A program made the translations under genes and the position numbers. From Zopfochytrium polystomum (taxonomy: Eukaryota; Chytridiomycota; Chytridiomycetes; Chytridiales; Chytridiaceae), in the NCBI GenBank assembly GCA_025765615.1, contig JAIVFJ010000004.1, positions 62,001 through 126,000 on the forward strand: a DNA stretch of 64,000 nucleotides, in the 5' to 3' direction. The notes under the pieces were generated by a model. It worked only from the letters and a program-made list of their open reading frames with translations, was not told where the DNA came from and did not search any database. Of the stretch, positions 10,872 to 22,154 are shown piece by piece (position 1 is the first letter of the stretch; every line of letters begins with the position of its first letter).

Positions 10872-12168
10872 ATGGCGACTTCGACCTCGACCTCGACAGC
10901 CTCAACGGCGTTCCCCGCAATCTTGGCCGCCGCCGGCGCCCGCGCCCTGCATGCCGTCCGCTTATCACCCTCCTCGTCCTCCTCCTCATCTTCGGCATCG
11001 TCATCGTCATCGTCGCGATCGAGGCTCGGAGCCGCCGCCGGCGCCGCCGTCGCTCTGGCATGCGTACCTCGCCCTCGTCCGCTTCCTCCGCTTCCGCCGC
11101 ATCAACGCCCTCCTCCGCAAATACAAGGGCCGCGACTACGACTCCCTCACCGACACGGAGCTGCACGAGCTGTACCTGGCCGCCGCGACCCTCGAGTTCC
11201 CCACCGTCGGCCTGATCTCCACCCAGCTCGCCCTCTTCCGCACCTACGGCATCCCGAAAATCAGCCAGCTCCTCGCCTCCACCGGCCAGCTCTGCGACCC
11301 GTACCGTCTACGCCCGCCGCTACGCCGACACCTGAGCTCGCCATCGCCCAGTTCATGTACTACCCGCCCGCCTCGCCCGAGGCGAACCTCTCCATCGCGC
11401 GCGTCAACTGGATCCACGAGCACTACAAGGGCAAAATCGACCGCGACGGCATGCTCTACACCCTCACCGTCTTTGTCACCGAGCCCGCAAAGTACATCGC
11501 CGCCTACGACTGGCGCCCGCGCACGGACCTCGAGAACGAAGCCGCCGCGCGCTTCTGGCACAAGATCGCCCTCAAAATGGGCATCGCGGACCCGCCGCGC
11601 TCCAACGCCGACTTTTGCCGCGTCAACGCCGACATCGAGGAACGCCGCTTGCGGTACGACCCAAAGAACCGCGAGGTCGCAGAGGCAGGGATGGACCTGT
11701 TCCTCTCGCGCGTCCCGGCCCCGCTCCGCCCGCTCCTCCGTCCGGCGCTCGTCGCGGTGCTCGACGACAAGCTGGCCGCTATCATGGGACTTGACCCCGC
11801 CGCCGCGCGCCCTCGCTCTCGCCGTGCGCTCACTGCTGGTGCTCCGCGCGTGGGTCGTGCGGCATATGATGCTGCCGCGCGTGAGGCCGCTGATCTTTTC
11901 AGAGACCCGCGGCGGCCGCGCGTTCCGCACCGACACCACCGTCGTGACGTACGTGCGTCCGACGCTGTGGCGGCGGTGGGGGCCCGCGGCGTGGTTCGCG
12001 TGGCTAGCCGGCGTGTCGGTCGTCGGCGACAAGGGCGCGTACCCGGAGGGCTGCGACGTGTCGGAGCTCGGCCCGCTGTACTTTGTCGGCAAGGGCAAAG
12101 AGGACGTTGCGCAGCGCGCGCGCGAGCTCGTCGACGGCAACTTGCGGCCGCCCGTGTGGGTGGACTGA
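10872..12168 (+). CDS. mpaB-type ER-anchored oxygenase, copy 2 (apparent frameshifts)
   Basis: Paralogue of the neighbouring minus-strand gene. It reads with the same blocks (LVRFLRFRRINALL, ALFRTYGIPKISQLL, RRYADTELAI, NWIHEHYK, LYTLTVFVTE, MGIADPPR, and the C-terminal WGPAAW and VSELGP blocks). The reading passes through three frames. One extra base is needed near 11299-11302, 11331-11333 and 11810-11812, and one more in the low-complexity N-terminus between about 10990 and 11060. Removing one base at each gives 430 residues in frame, and alignment to the paralogue then has no gaps at the three internal sites. The N-terminal shift is less certain because a third frame there reads as a hydrophobic helix plus arginines. 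It is either an intact gene with insertion errors or a recent pseudogene. Confidence 0.72.
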
Positions 12169-12695
12169 GGAAAAAGGGTTTGTTTGGGGGGGCTAAACAA
12201 GGGACGGAAGAAAGAGAATGGGCGTCTCTATCATGACGTGCGTGAGCAACGCCCCCTCTCTTTCTATTCCCCTCGTCTGCAAAAAGGAACCGCGCGATCC
12301 CGCTTTTTCTACTCAGCTTGTTTCCTTGTTGGCCTTGCTTCTATTGAAACCTCTCGATTTCCTTCCTGTTCAAGCCTCGTTTTACTGCGTTCTTCCTCTT
12401 AAGAAAAACGACCTGTTGAAGAACATTTCATGATATGAAGATTGAATTCGATCTCAATATGCCGGAGGGGGCGAAATTGTCGGACTACTTTAAATGTCGG
12501 ACTCTTTCATTCATGTCTTCACCCTTGCAGCTATGGCCAAATGTTGGCGGTCCAACGGAGATTTTGCCAACAACAGCGAATTGTCTCTGTCCACCGATCG
12601 ATATCCTCGGGGTCGAAATGCACCGTCACCAGTTCATCCCCGGCTGCAAACAGGCGGCAAGAGCCCTTGTAACCGCCACCACGAGCGTCCGCGGC
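12169..12695. other. Intergenic spacer
   Basis: Lies between the second mpaB-type gene and the FkbM methyltransferase. The methyltransferase frame stays open upstream to 12435, so a longer N-terminus cannot be excluded, but that part has no membrane or domain signal and composition unlike the rest. No other feature seen. Confidence 0.45.
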
Positions 12696-13962
12696 ATGGC
12701 CGCAGCCGTGTCGCTCCTGACGGCCATCCTCGCCGCCATCGTTCTCTTGCACCGCCTCCGCTGCCCTTGCCACCACCACCACCCCTCGACCGCCGCCGAC
12801 ACCTCAACCCCACCACCACCCCGCTTCGACCCGCTCGCGCCGCCGCTCCCCGCCCCAACGACCCCCGCCGAACACCACGCCCGCGCCCGCGCCCTCCAGT
12901 CCCTCTACTGCGTCCACCTCCACCCTCCATCGCCCACCGGCGACCTCCGCCTCGTCCGCCTCCGCCTCGACGGCCTCCACCCCGACCCGTCTCGGCGGCC
13001 CACCGTCGGCGGCGCAAGCCGCCGCCCCTCCTCCCTGGCTGTCGTCCCCATGTACGTCACCAGCGGTACCCGCGACGTCGTCTCGCACTGGGTCGCGGGC
13101 GGCGGGGGGTGGGAGCGGGACGTCTCCGCGGGGATCCTCGCGGCGCTGGCCGAGGGCGAGCGGGTGGGACACCAGGTCGGCGGCCCGCTGTTTGTGGACG
13201 TGGGGTCGAACCTGGGCGTGCACTCTGTCGCGGCGCTGGCGTTCGGGTACCGGGTGGTGTCGATCGACGCGATGGCGGCGAACGCGCACGCGTTTTTGGC
13301 GACGCTGTGCGAGACGAGCGGGTTAGCGGAAAACTCGACGTTTATTGCGCATGTAAGGTGTCCCTACATTTTTACTGGTCTTGGGGGGGAGCGGTGGCAG
13401 CGGACAGGTACGCTCACACGCACTCCAACGCCCGCGACAGGGTCTCGGCGCCGAGCCCGCGACCTGCGCGATCGCATCCGAGGACGGCAACGTCCGCGAC
13501 GGCACCGTCACCTGCGACCCGTCCGCCATCGCGCTCTACCGGTCCAACCCGCGCCCGGCGGGTCTCCTCCCCTTCCGTCAGTGGCTGCGCCTCGCCCCGC
13601 TCGACTTCTTCCTCGACGAAGACGCGTGGGTGCTCAAAATGGACGTCGAAGGGTTCGAGCTGGACGTGCTCCGCGGCGCCTCGCGGCTGTTTGCGAGCCG
13701 GAGGGTGTACTATTTGGTCACCGAGGTTATGGGCGAGGCCGCGCGCGGGCGCCGGGAAAAGTGCGGGGAGATGCTGGTGACGCTGCGTGGGATGGGTTTC
13801 TCGTGCAGCGAGGAGGGGTGGTATGGGAGGAGGTGGGCGATCCCGGAGAGGGCGGAGGACGTGGTGTTGAAGGATTTGATTTACAATGTGTGGTGCATTC
13901 ACCCTAGAAACTTGAGGACCGCGGGGTTGGATCATATCATTGATCAAGCTCTTGCTCATTAG
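12696..13962 (+). CDS. FkbM-family methyltransferase, membrane-anchored
   Basis: Two exons, 12696-13352 and 13441-13962, give 392 residues. The 88 bp intron starts GTAAGG and ends GACAG. The chosen Met precedes a hydrophobic helix (about residues 3-20) followed by HRLRCPC, which looks like a type II membrane anchor. Residues of about 165-190 hold the SAM-binding motif FVDVGSNLGVHS and an acidic end of strand 2 (VVSIDAM). The C-terminal half has LKMDVEGFELDVLRGA, the signature of FkbM enzymes, which methylate hydroxyls on sugars and other small molecules. The acceptor is unknown. The anchor suggests action on a glycan or lipid in the secretory pathway, which is inference. Confidence 0.85.
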
Positions 13963-14114
13963 CCCTCCAACTGACGGCGTGCCTGCCAGTGGGCACGATT
14001 TTTTCCATTGGTACAATTAGAAGTGCTCCACCGTGAACTAATCGCATCCTTGTGGCACTTTGAAATGATGTGCCAATTCTGCGATATTTTGAAAATAATC
14101 TTTTTCGAAAACAA

Positions 14115-14148
14115 CGCAACTTGCAACCACTTCACAACTTCCAAATGT
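14115..14148 (-). repeat. Isolated ankyrin-like snippet
   Basis: On the minus strand this reads SHLEVVKWLQVA. At the DNA level CATTTGGAAGTTGTGAAGTG nearly equals the ankyrin repeat DNA near 30025-30055 in the decayed NACHT gene. It lies between genes with no other ankyrin units around it, so it looks like a stray fragment of that repeat family. Confidence 0.4.
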
Positions 14149-14382
14149 GAGTTAGTTGAAGATCCTGCATTTTCATTGAAGATCTGACTGACCACCTCTT
14201 TGAAAACGCATAAACGAGAAAAAAAGAAATAAAAAACTACGGAACGAGGAATTTGTCCGGTCCTTGGTGGCAATGTTGGAGCAATCGTCCTTTTTGGGTC
14301 CGCTTCATCTTCGTCCTCTTCCACGGTCGCCTCCTCCCCGACGTCGGTTTCAAGGCCCGTCACACGATTACAGACAGCGTGC

Positions 14383-15053
14383 ATGTCATTATCGGCTTCT
14401 TCCTCAGCGACAGCACTGCTGCGCTCTTCTTCACAATTGTTACCGTCTGTCGCTACTACCGGGCCTGTTACAAGATCGCAAACAAAGGCCAGCGATGGAC
14501 CCCAACTGGTACTACCAACCATTACCGGTGGCCGACGCCGGCGCAGTGGCAAAGAGAAGCGACTGGCCGATGCTGCCTCCGCCGCAGCCGGGTGCACTGG
14601 TCGCCGAGACGTTTTGTCAACTGCAAGAGTGCACTCCGACACCAACTCTGTCGCGCCAAGCCGCCTTGGTCGTCGCCACCATTCATCAACCGCCATTCCC
14701 CCTCCAAACGCTATGGATATTGGGACCAGTGACCCAAAACGCCACTGCCACTGTCTCCGCCTCTGACCCCGGGACCTCCGACTCCCCAACTAATTTGGCT
14801 ACTATTACTTACGACTCGGAGGAAGGTCCAGTCAGTGTGATACCGACAGCTTCGCAAGAAGGCTTCGCCGCCGTTGGTGTCCTCTTCGAGTAGCCTCAAT
14901 ACAACTTCCAGCGATATTGAAAGTGCCCTTCCTGCAGATATCGCCGAGACCAAAGAAGTGATGATGGCGGAAAACAAGCTGGATGAGAAATTTAGAACGC
15001 AGGATCTTCAACTGACCTTGAGCAAGACTGCTCAGAAGACTGGTCATGTATGA
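14383..15053 (+). CDS. Unrecognised Ser/Thr-rich protein (two apparent +1 shifts)
   Basis: I do not recognise a family. The plus strand reads as a continuous low-complexity protein only if one base is dropped from the AAAA run at 14736-14739 and one near 14861-14862. The total is then 222 residues in frame. Features are the near-repeated PVTRSQTK (and PVTRLQT just upstream of the chosen Met), a basic GGRRRRSGKEKR patch that could be a nuclear signal, a Ser/Thr/Asp-rich middle, and a charged C-terminus (ETKEVMMAENKLDEKFRTQD) likely to be helical. The frame is open upstream of 14383, so the true start may be earlier. The opposite strand is also open over part of this interval but reads as poor-quality sequence. 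Confidence 0.45.
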
Positions 15054-15288
15054 GCGATGGTAGTAGGACTTGGTCACTGATGATTCTGCATTGGTGCAGA
15101 GGTGAAGGGGATGCGCGAAGTTAGCTGAATTGAGGTTGCGCTGGTCTTGAATGCTACTCTTCCTTAGTGATCCGTGGCGACTCCAGTTGAAGGGAGGCCG
15201 GCCTCGATTGCTAATAAACGTGACACCCGTTGAGGAGCGCTCGCTCGTTTCCTTCCACGTGGCGACGATTTTTGGACCTCCAACAGAC

Positions 15289-16333
15289 ATGACCGACGCC
15301 GCCGCCGCAGCCGCCGCAGCCGGCACAACCGCCAACACCGCCCGCGCGCTCGCCGTCCCCGCGATCCCGCTCTCAATCGCCATCTCCCTCCTCCACAACC
15401 CCCTCGCCGTGTCCGCCTGCCTCTCCTACCTCGCGTACTACCTGACCTCGCGCTTCATCCCGCTCGTTGCGCCCGTCTTCCTGCGGCACGGGCGGGCCGG
15501 CAAGGACCTCCTCAAGCCCGACGCGCCGCTGCGCGCCGAGAGCATGGGCCTAATCGCCGGGATCGTGTACCTGGCGACCATGTTTGTGTTCATCCCGGTC
15601 CCGTTCGTCTCGTTCTTCCGGAGCAGCGCCGGGCTGGTGACAGAGAAGGAAGGGTTTCCGGCGTTTCCACACGACAGCGTTGAGTATCCCCTTCAGAACG
15701 ATAGTCGCCTTGCTTACGCCCTCATCCTTTTTCCCCCCCACGTCCTGCAGCTCGGGCAGTACCTGAGCGGCCTGCTGTCCCTCTTCAGCATGCTGTTCCT
15801 CGGGTTCGTCGACGACGTCGTCGACATTCGATGGCGGGTCAAAATCTGGATGCCGCTGATCGCGTCGATCCCCTTGCTCATGGTGTACTTTGTCACGTAC
15901 AACGGCACCCACATGGTCGTGCCCGTGGCGCTCCGCGCTTTCGTCGGAGCCAAGATCGTGGACCTTGGTAATAGAATCGCTTTTCTCTCTCTCTCTTATG
16001 CTTCGCCACATCGACTGAACAACCAGCATTTCCGTTCCCCCCGCAAAATAACCTTAAGGCGTGTTCTACTACATCTACCTCGGCTGCCTCGCCATCTTCT
16101 CCACGAACGCCATCAACATCATTGCGGGCGTCAACGGGGTCGAGGCCGCGCAGTCCATCGTCATCGCCGCGGCGATCGCGCTGAACGACGCGCTGCAGAT
16201 CCTCACGACGGACCTGTCGACGACGCATGAATCTCATTTGACTTCGCTGTACTTTTTGCTGCCGCTGATTGGCGTGTCGGCGGGGTTTCTGAAGCACAAT
16301 TGGTGAGGGCGCTGGTTTGTTTTCTTATTTCGT

Positions 16334-16376
<43 letters not shown>

Positions 16377-17054
16377 GTTTGGATTGTTTGTTGGGGGACG
16401 CTGGCGCGTTGTGTTTCGGAAGCTCTTGTTTTCAAGCTAAATCATCTTCGTCCAAACCTTCAACATTCCCAAACTCCCCCCCCCAACATCCCCCACAGGT
16501 ACCCCGCCAAGGTCTTTGGCGGCGACACGTACGTCTACTTTGCGGGAATGACGTTCGCGGTGGTCGGCGTCCTCGGCCGCTTCACAAAGACGGTGCTGCT
16601 GTTTATGATCCCGCAAATGTTCAACTTTCTGTACTCGTGCCCGCAGCTGTTTGGCTTTGTCGAGTGCCCGCGACACAGGATGCCCAAGTAAGCGATGCTC
16701 GCGTGGAGAGGGGGGTCGTCCTTTCATCGAACCTAACCCGCCCCGTCCCTCCCAAGGTACAACCCCAAAACCAACCTCATCGAACCCAGCACGGTCCCCC
16801 TCCAGCACACCAAACCCCTGGGCCTCTTGATGCTCCGGCTCCTCGAGCTCCTCGGGCTCCTCCGCGTCACGCGGCGGGACCCCACCACAGGCCGCATGCT
16901 GGAGTGCAACAACCTGACGCTGATCAACCTGGTGCTGGTGGTCGGGGGTCCGACGACCGAGGCGGGGTGCGCGGCGAGGGTCGCGGCGGTGCAAGCGGTT
17001 TGTTGCGCGGTCGGGTTTGCGGTGAGGTACGGGTTGGCGTATTTGTGGTATTGA
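15289..17054 (+). CDS. ALG7: UDP-GlcNAc:dolichyl-phosphate GlcNAc-1-P transferase
   Basis: Five exons (15289-15678, 15751-15967, 16059-16302, 16499-16687, 16757-17054) sum to 445 residues in frame. The enzyme makes the first dolichol-linked intermediate of N-glycosylation in the ER membrane and is the tunicamycin target. Family blocks are in order: an early ER-membrane helix, [30 protein letters not shown] with the Mg-binding Asp pair, [61 protein letters not shown] and [12 protein letters not shown]. About ten membrane spans are expected. Intron 1 has a GTTGAG donor, is 72 bp long and contains no stop, so retaining it would add 24 residues to the luminal loop. Intron 3 contains a run of 37 T. 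No frameshift is needed. Confidence 0.95.
16339..16375 (+). repeat. Poly-T tract within ALG7 intron 3
   Basis: About 37 consecutive T on the coding strand, well upstream of the acceptor at 16498. It is one of several long A/T homopolymers between 16.3 and 18.1 kb. Confidence 0.9.
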
Positions 17055-17379
17055 AACCAAAAAAAAACCCGCGGGGGGCTGTTTGTTTGTTTGTTTTTTT
17101 TTTTTTTTTTTCGGTCTCTCGGTTTTTGTCGGGTTGGGGGGTTCACCTAGCTGGGTAAGAGCGTTTGGCAAAAATAGAGGGCGACGCTTAGGCGGGGCCA
17201 ACGCAAACAGCACCTGAGAAAAATAGTAAACAAATAAGAAATAAAATAAAACCTCTTCAGAAATCGTCTTTTTCTCACTGCCATCACTGGACTGCTTCCA
17301 TATTTCTTTTCTTTTTGTTTCCTTCCAGGCACAGATGGGTCCAGAATGAACCATACCTCAACAGTGTAACGCGACAACC

Positions 17380-17413
<34 letters not shown>

Positions 17414-18053
17414 GAATTCAGGGGAGGTGTTGCACAGACCGGGACAAAGAAGTTTATATTCTCGCCAAAGAAAAAGAGGTCCCCCACTCCCCTCAACCTA
17501 TTGGGGGGAAAAAGGGGAAAGAAGAAAATGAGATGCGCATAGTGGGGAAAAAACGGGAAAAAACGCGAGAGGGGAGTGAAGGAAAAGTGTGAGGAAGTAA
17601 GTGTAGGAAGAACAAAGGGGAGGAAGGGGAAGGAATTACAGGAGGAATGAAACGAGTTTGGGGGGGACGGGAGGCCGAGTGTAATGATGAACTTGTAAGA
17701 AAAAAAGGAGAAAAAAAGATCCAAAAACGAGTGACCGATGAAGAAAGGATGAAGACAACAAAGAAGAGTACTGTGTCCAAACGTATCCGACATATTTGCG
17801 GGGGATTTGAAGAGATGAGGGGGGGAAGGCCAGTTATTGGTAGGGCGAGGACGAAAAAGTGAAAAACCTTTGGGGCGTTCTTCCCAAAAAAAATTGAATA
17901 AGCAAGGACATTACATGGGAAAAGGTGGAAGAGGGATAAGAAACTAAGTAATAGAACAAAAGCTTGGTTAAAGGTAGAAGAAAAAAAGGAAGGAAAAAAA
18001 AGAGAAAGAACAAAGTACGGGAGGTAACGCCGTTTATGTCCTAGTGCGTTATC

Positions 18054-18095
<42 letters not shown>

Positions 18096-18203
18096 TTGGA
18101 TCGCACAAAACCCCCAGTAAAAAATACCATCATCACGTTGAACTCACATCTTCCTTCCTTGCCCTCTCCTCCACGCTCGTCTTTTCCTTCCGGCACAAAA
18201 AAA
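17055..18203. other. AT-rich spacer with long homopolymers
   Basis: Follows the ALG7 stop. It contains a T run at about 17094-17111, about 33 A at 17380-17411 and about 39 A at 18055-18093, with purine-rich DNA between. There is no gene I can support. The A runs are not preceded by recognisable coding sequence, so I do not call them retroposed tails. Confidence 0.6.
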
Positions 18204-19847
18204 TCACTGCGGCACCGGGCTCGACCGCAACCTCCCCAGCTCCCTGAGCGACGACGACGACGACGCGCGCCTCTTTGGCGGCTTGAAGCCAAACATTCCT
18301 CCGGGCACGTCCGACGACGAGCATGGACAGCCCGCCGGGCGAGGGCAGCGAGCCGGTGAAGGAGGCGACGGATGTGCGGCGGCGGGACTGCGCGGCGATG
18401 GCGATCGCGTCCGAGTACGAGTGCGGGTGGCGGAGCGGGGTGAAGGAGGGGAGGGAGGAGCCCGGGAGGAAGGCGAGGGCGGAGGACGGGGAGGACGGGG
18501 AGGGGGAGGCGTGAAGTGGGGGAGGCGGCGGCGGGTGGAAGCGGGTGGGGGAGGAGGAGGACGCGGCGGCTGCGGCGAGGGCGGCGTCGTGGAAGGCGCG
18601 GGCGCGGCGGGCGTAGTTGCGGAGGCGGGCGTTGGGGTCGTCCTCCTCGTCGTCTTCTTCGTCGTCGTCGTCTTCGTCGTCGTCGTCGTCGTCTTCGCTC
18701 CCATCGTCCACGTCGCCGTTGTCTTCGTCGCTACCTACCCTCTTCCTCTTCGTCACGATGACGGTCCAAGTCGTCGTCGAGGTCGTCCGCTGAAACAAGG
18801 CTCGGGTGCGGGGGCGAAGTCGTCGAGACGGTCCTCGCCGCAGCCGACACGGTGTCCTGTGACGAACTGCCGCGCCGGGGTCCCGACGCGCCCTCCCCCA
18901 CCATCGGCGACGGCGTCACGCGCGTGGACGCATGGGACGGCGACGGCGACGGGGACGGGGATGGCGACGGCGACGCCATCGTCGGCTGTTGTGATCGCCG
19001 CCACTTTGCGTTGCGCGGCGGGAGCGGACAGCTCTGGCGGCATGCACGGGGTGCCAGAGGAGGACGGCGGGCGTGGCCCCGGGCGCCGGAAGGAGGACGG
19101 GGTCGGGGGCAGCGGCATGTTTGGCGGCGGGGTTGGCGGGGGAGAGCTGAAGGCGCCCGAGGGAAGCAGCGGTGGGGTGGCTGTGCGGTTGGATCCGTTT
19201 ATGATCTGGTGGAAGGTGGGGGCTGACGAGTGCAGGTAGTGATGGACCGGCGCGTAGACTGGCAGCGCGGGTGAGGATGACGGTCGTCGGAGGAGGGGTC
19301 GCGCGGCGGGGGAGTAGACTGACAATGCCGGGTTGGATGCGAGGTGGGGCGGGGGTGGAGGTTGAAGGTAGAGTGGGTGGAGGCGTCCGGCGACGGGCGA
19401 CGGTGGAGATCTGGAGTGCGGAGGGAGGGACGGGCCAAGCGAAGGGGAGGATGATGCTGAATGATTGATGATGATACTTGCCCCAGCGCTGGACGTTTGG
19501 GAGGGCCCAAAGGTCGGAAACGGCTGCAGGATGGAGGTGGAAAGCGGACGAGGCCGCGAAGAGAGCGAGGATGAGTTCGGAGAGTCAGTCTTTGAAGAGG
19601 ACGACGTCGAGAAAACCGGATGGTGAAATGCTGCTGTAGCGGCATGCGATGGACGACGAAGTGGACGACGCGCCAGTTCTGGGTGCGGGAAGCTTGAGCC
19701 ACCAGCAGCACGGCTGCTGCTACTGCTGCTGCGGGTGGAGGATCGTCGCCGCCGCCATCACGATCGTCTGCGTCGGCGTCTTCGTCTGGCCCCGTCGAGG
19801 CCGAGGTCGATGGCCAGGCTGTGGATGGACGAGAGGAGGCGGTCCAT
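18204..19847 (-). CDS. Ser/Pro-rich protein with acidic tract (three apparent +1 shifts)
   Basis: No family recognised. The minus strand reads as a disordered protein: a Met-started N-terminus ending in an Arg run, a long Ser/Pro-rich part (PPLLPSGAFSSPPPTPPP), a dispersed acidic tract of about 30 Asp/Glu, RLRNYARRARAFHDAAL, and a C-terminus GMFGFKPPKRRASSSSS. To stay in the natural-looking frame one must skip one base near 18960-18980, again between about 18740 and 18800, and again near 18290-18310. All are +1 shifts, and the total then divides by three. An in-frame TGA at 19760-19758 follows the N-terminal Arg run, so either a short intron lies there or the start is downstream. Exact boundaries are uncertain. 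Confidence 0.45.
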
Positions 19848-19899
19848 CAGCGTTGAAAATTTTAGAAAGTGGGTTGTTTTGTGTCGATCAAAAGGTCTA

Positions 19900-19933
<34 letters not shown>

Positions 19934-20211
19934 AGTCAGTCAGTCAGTCAGTCTGTCTGTCTGTCTGCCTCACTCTCTGTCTCTCCTGCCCTGAGACTGT
20001 GGAAAAGGACAAAAGGAACCTGCGGCATGTGATGCATTTCTTGACTTTGGTCATGCTTGTGGAGCAAAGACAAGTCCTTAAGTCCTCTGGGCCACTGGCA
20101 CTGCTGCCCAAAAACAGTATTTGCGTTTCGTGCACCTCTCACTCTCAAAGACGGAAAAAGGAAAAAAGGCACTTGAGCTGCGATCGAGCGAGCGACAGGG
20201 AAAGAGAGTGC

Positions 20212-20266
<55 letters not shown>

Positions 20267-21035
20267 TGTGTGTGTGTGTGTGTGGACGATGGAGAGAGAC
20301 TGGTGGATGTTGGGGCTTGCTTGCCTCTCCTGAACTTGTCGACAAACGCTTGTTCTCTTTCCATGCCTTTCTTTCTTTGTCTCTCTGATTTTGCTCTCTT
20401 TTTGCCACCTGAGCCTGCCCGCTGTCTTCCGACGCCGCCCCCTTCACACTCTCTCAACCCTTCACCAACCCCCCTTGCCCGCTCTCGCGCCCTCCTCCTC
20501 CTCATCATCATCTGCCGCCGCCACCAGCCGCCGCCGCCGCCGCCTCCTTGTTGTTGGTTGTTGAGGCTCTTCATCCTAGTATTGTGTTCATTCGATTGAC
20601 TCGCCTTGGCATCTTCAACACAATCCGCGAATCACACCCCCCCAGTCCACCACCAAACGCCGCCTCACAAGCCAGCAGCAGCTTCTGATGCCGTCCCCGC
20701 TCTCCCCGGCATCCCCATCCGGCTCCTCAGTCCCCAACGCTGGCGTCATCCCGCCGCGATTCGTCAGCCACCAACAACAACACCCTCGCCTTCGCCCTCT
20801 CCCACGACTCGGCCACAACCGTACGATCCATCGCCGCTGCATCCGTGGACACACTCCACCCGGCGAACCTGCCGCTGCCTCCCTCCCACCAACACCAACA
20901 GCCTCAGCGAGCAGCCTCCAGCAGTCCGCGCGTACCATCGGCGGCGGCGGCGGCTCGATCGCAGCGGTCGGATGGATCGCGGACAAGACAGCCGCTCGAG
21001 ATGCTTGACGTCGTCGGAGACGACGGCGAGCAGAG
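19848..21035. other. Upstream region of the proton channel, with microsatellites
   Basis: Contains CTGT and CAGT tetranucleotide tracts at about 19896-19970, a GA tract at about 20212-20264 followed by GT units to about 20283, and a proline-rich open stretch from about 20606 to the channel's first supported Met. That stretch is open in all three plus frames and may encode part of a longer disordered N-terminus, but no frame joins cleanly to the channel. Confidence 0.5.
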
Positions 21036-22154
21036 ATGAGACGGAGCGGGACTGAGCTGGAGCGGCCGGAAAAGATGCTCTCGCGAGCAGGCGTGCGGTG
21101 GTTCATGACGCAGGTGTTCTTTCACAATACCATCATCGGACTCGTTATTCTAGAGTTGAGTACTGCGTTGTCCGATCACCCGCTCACTTTGTGCTTTGCA
21201 TGGATGCAAAAGCCCTCGTTCTTTCTTCCTTTTCCTTTCCGTGGCCGTGGCGCCACCCATCTCTATTTGCTTACGTTTGCGCTTGTTCCGTCAACTGACT
21301 TGCACCCCTTCGCCCACCATCACCGGTAACTCCGCTTCCATCCAACAGCTTGGTTCTAGTGTTTGCAGACATCATCCTATGTAAGTGGGGGACCGCCTAG
21401 CACTGCTATCTCTTCTTCATATGCATCCTCTGAACTCCTCTTGGTCCACTTCCCTCCCCAATCACAGCCATCAACACCGCCTGCATACCAACACATGACC
21501 CTCTGAACCCAACGGCCCCCTACCACTGCCGTCCAACAATAGAGCCCTCCAAAGCGCTGTCAACCGGCAAACAAGCCATCAACACGACCTCGATCGCGCT
21601 GCTCGTAATCTTCTCGATCGAAATCCTCTTCTCCATGTTTGCAATGGGCCGCCACTTTTTTCGCCAGCACGATCCACATCGTGGACGCCGTCGCCGTGTT
21701 CGCGTCCCTCGGCCTCGAATTCTACTCGCAGTACGGTGGCGTCATCATCGTCCTCCGCATCTGGAAAATGTTCCGCATCATCCACGCCATCAGCCACGCG
21801 CTCGACCTGCACAACCGCACGCTGGTGCGACGGATGAAACGCACGAATATTGCGATTTTGCGCGCGTCGTCGACGCTGCACGCGGACTTGATTGCGGAAC
21901 GGGATAGGCTGGCGGCGATGGCGAAGAGGGTTGCGGCGGCCGGCACGGAGACGGCGGCGGGTGGGATGGACGCGGTCGTGTACGACCTGCGCGAGGCGCA
22001 GAAGCGGCTGAGCAGGGCGGTGCGGAGGGCCGAGACGACGCTCGGGGCGGAGCTGAACGAGGAGGATATGGTCGCGTACGGGCTGATGGAGCCGCCGGCG
22101 GAAAAGCCGCCGGCGAGGGGGTTGACGCTGAAGCGCGGGAAGGGGAGGTCGTGA
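21036..22154 (+). CDS. Hv1-type voltage-gated proton channel
   Basis: Three exons (21036-21154, 21349-21380, 21468-22154) give 278 residues once one T is dropped from the six-T run at 21656-21661. It is a stand-alone voltage sensor that conducts protons through the membrane. S1 reads GLVILDLVLVFADIIL; its Asp, at the position of the Hv selectivity Asp, is split across intron 1. S2 carries VIFSIEILF with the conserved Glu. S3 has IVDAVAVFASLGLEF with the conserved Asp. S4 is LRIWKMFRIIHAI, with charges spaced every three residues. A coiled-coil-like tail follows (RRMKRTNIAIL...LIAERDRL), which in known Hv1 channels mediates dimerisation. The S1-S2 loop holds two cysteines. Relative to the family signature RxWRxxRIIN, the second Arg is Lys and the Asn is His. 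Intron 1 uses a GTTGAG donor. Confidence 0.85.

Noticed and set aside
13353..13440. Frame change in the FkbM gene as another +1 insertion
   Set aside because: It coincides with a well-formed GTAAGG...CGACAG intron that restores the frame exactly.
13959..14789. A 276-codon minus-strand open frame overlapping the Ser/Thr-rich plus-strand gene
   Set aside because: Its composition is Trp/Arg-rich and erratic, the reverse of a Ser/Thr/Pro-rich coding strand, and no domain is seen apart from the stray ankyrin-like bit at its end.
18055..18093. Poly-A tail of a retroposed gene copy
   Set aside because: No coding or processed-gene sequence precedes the run, and no flanking duplication is visible.
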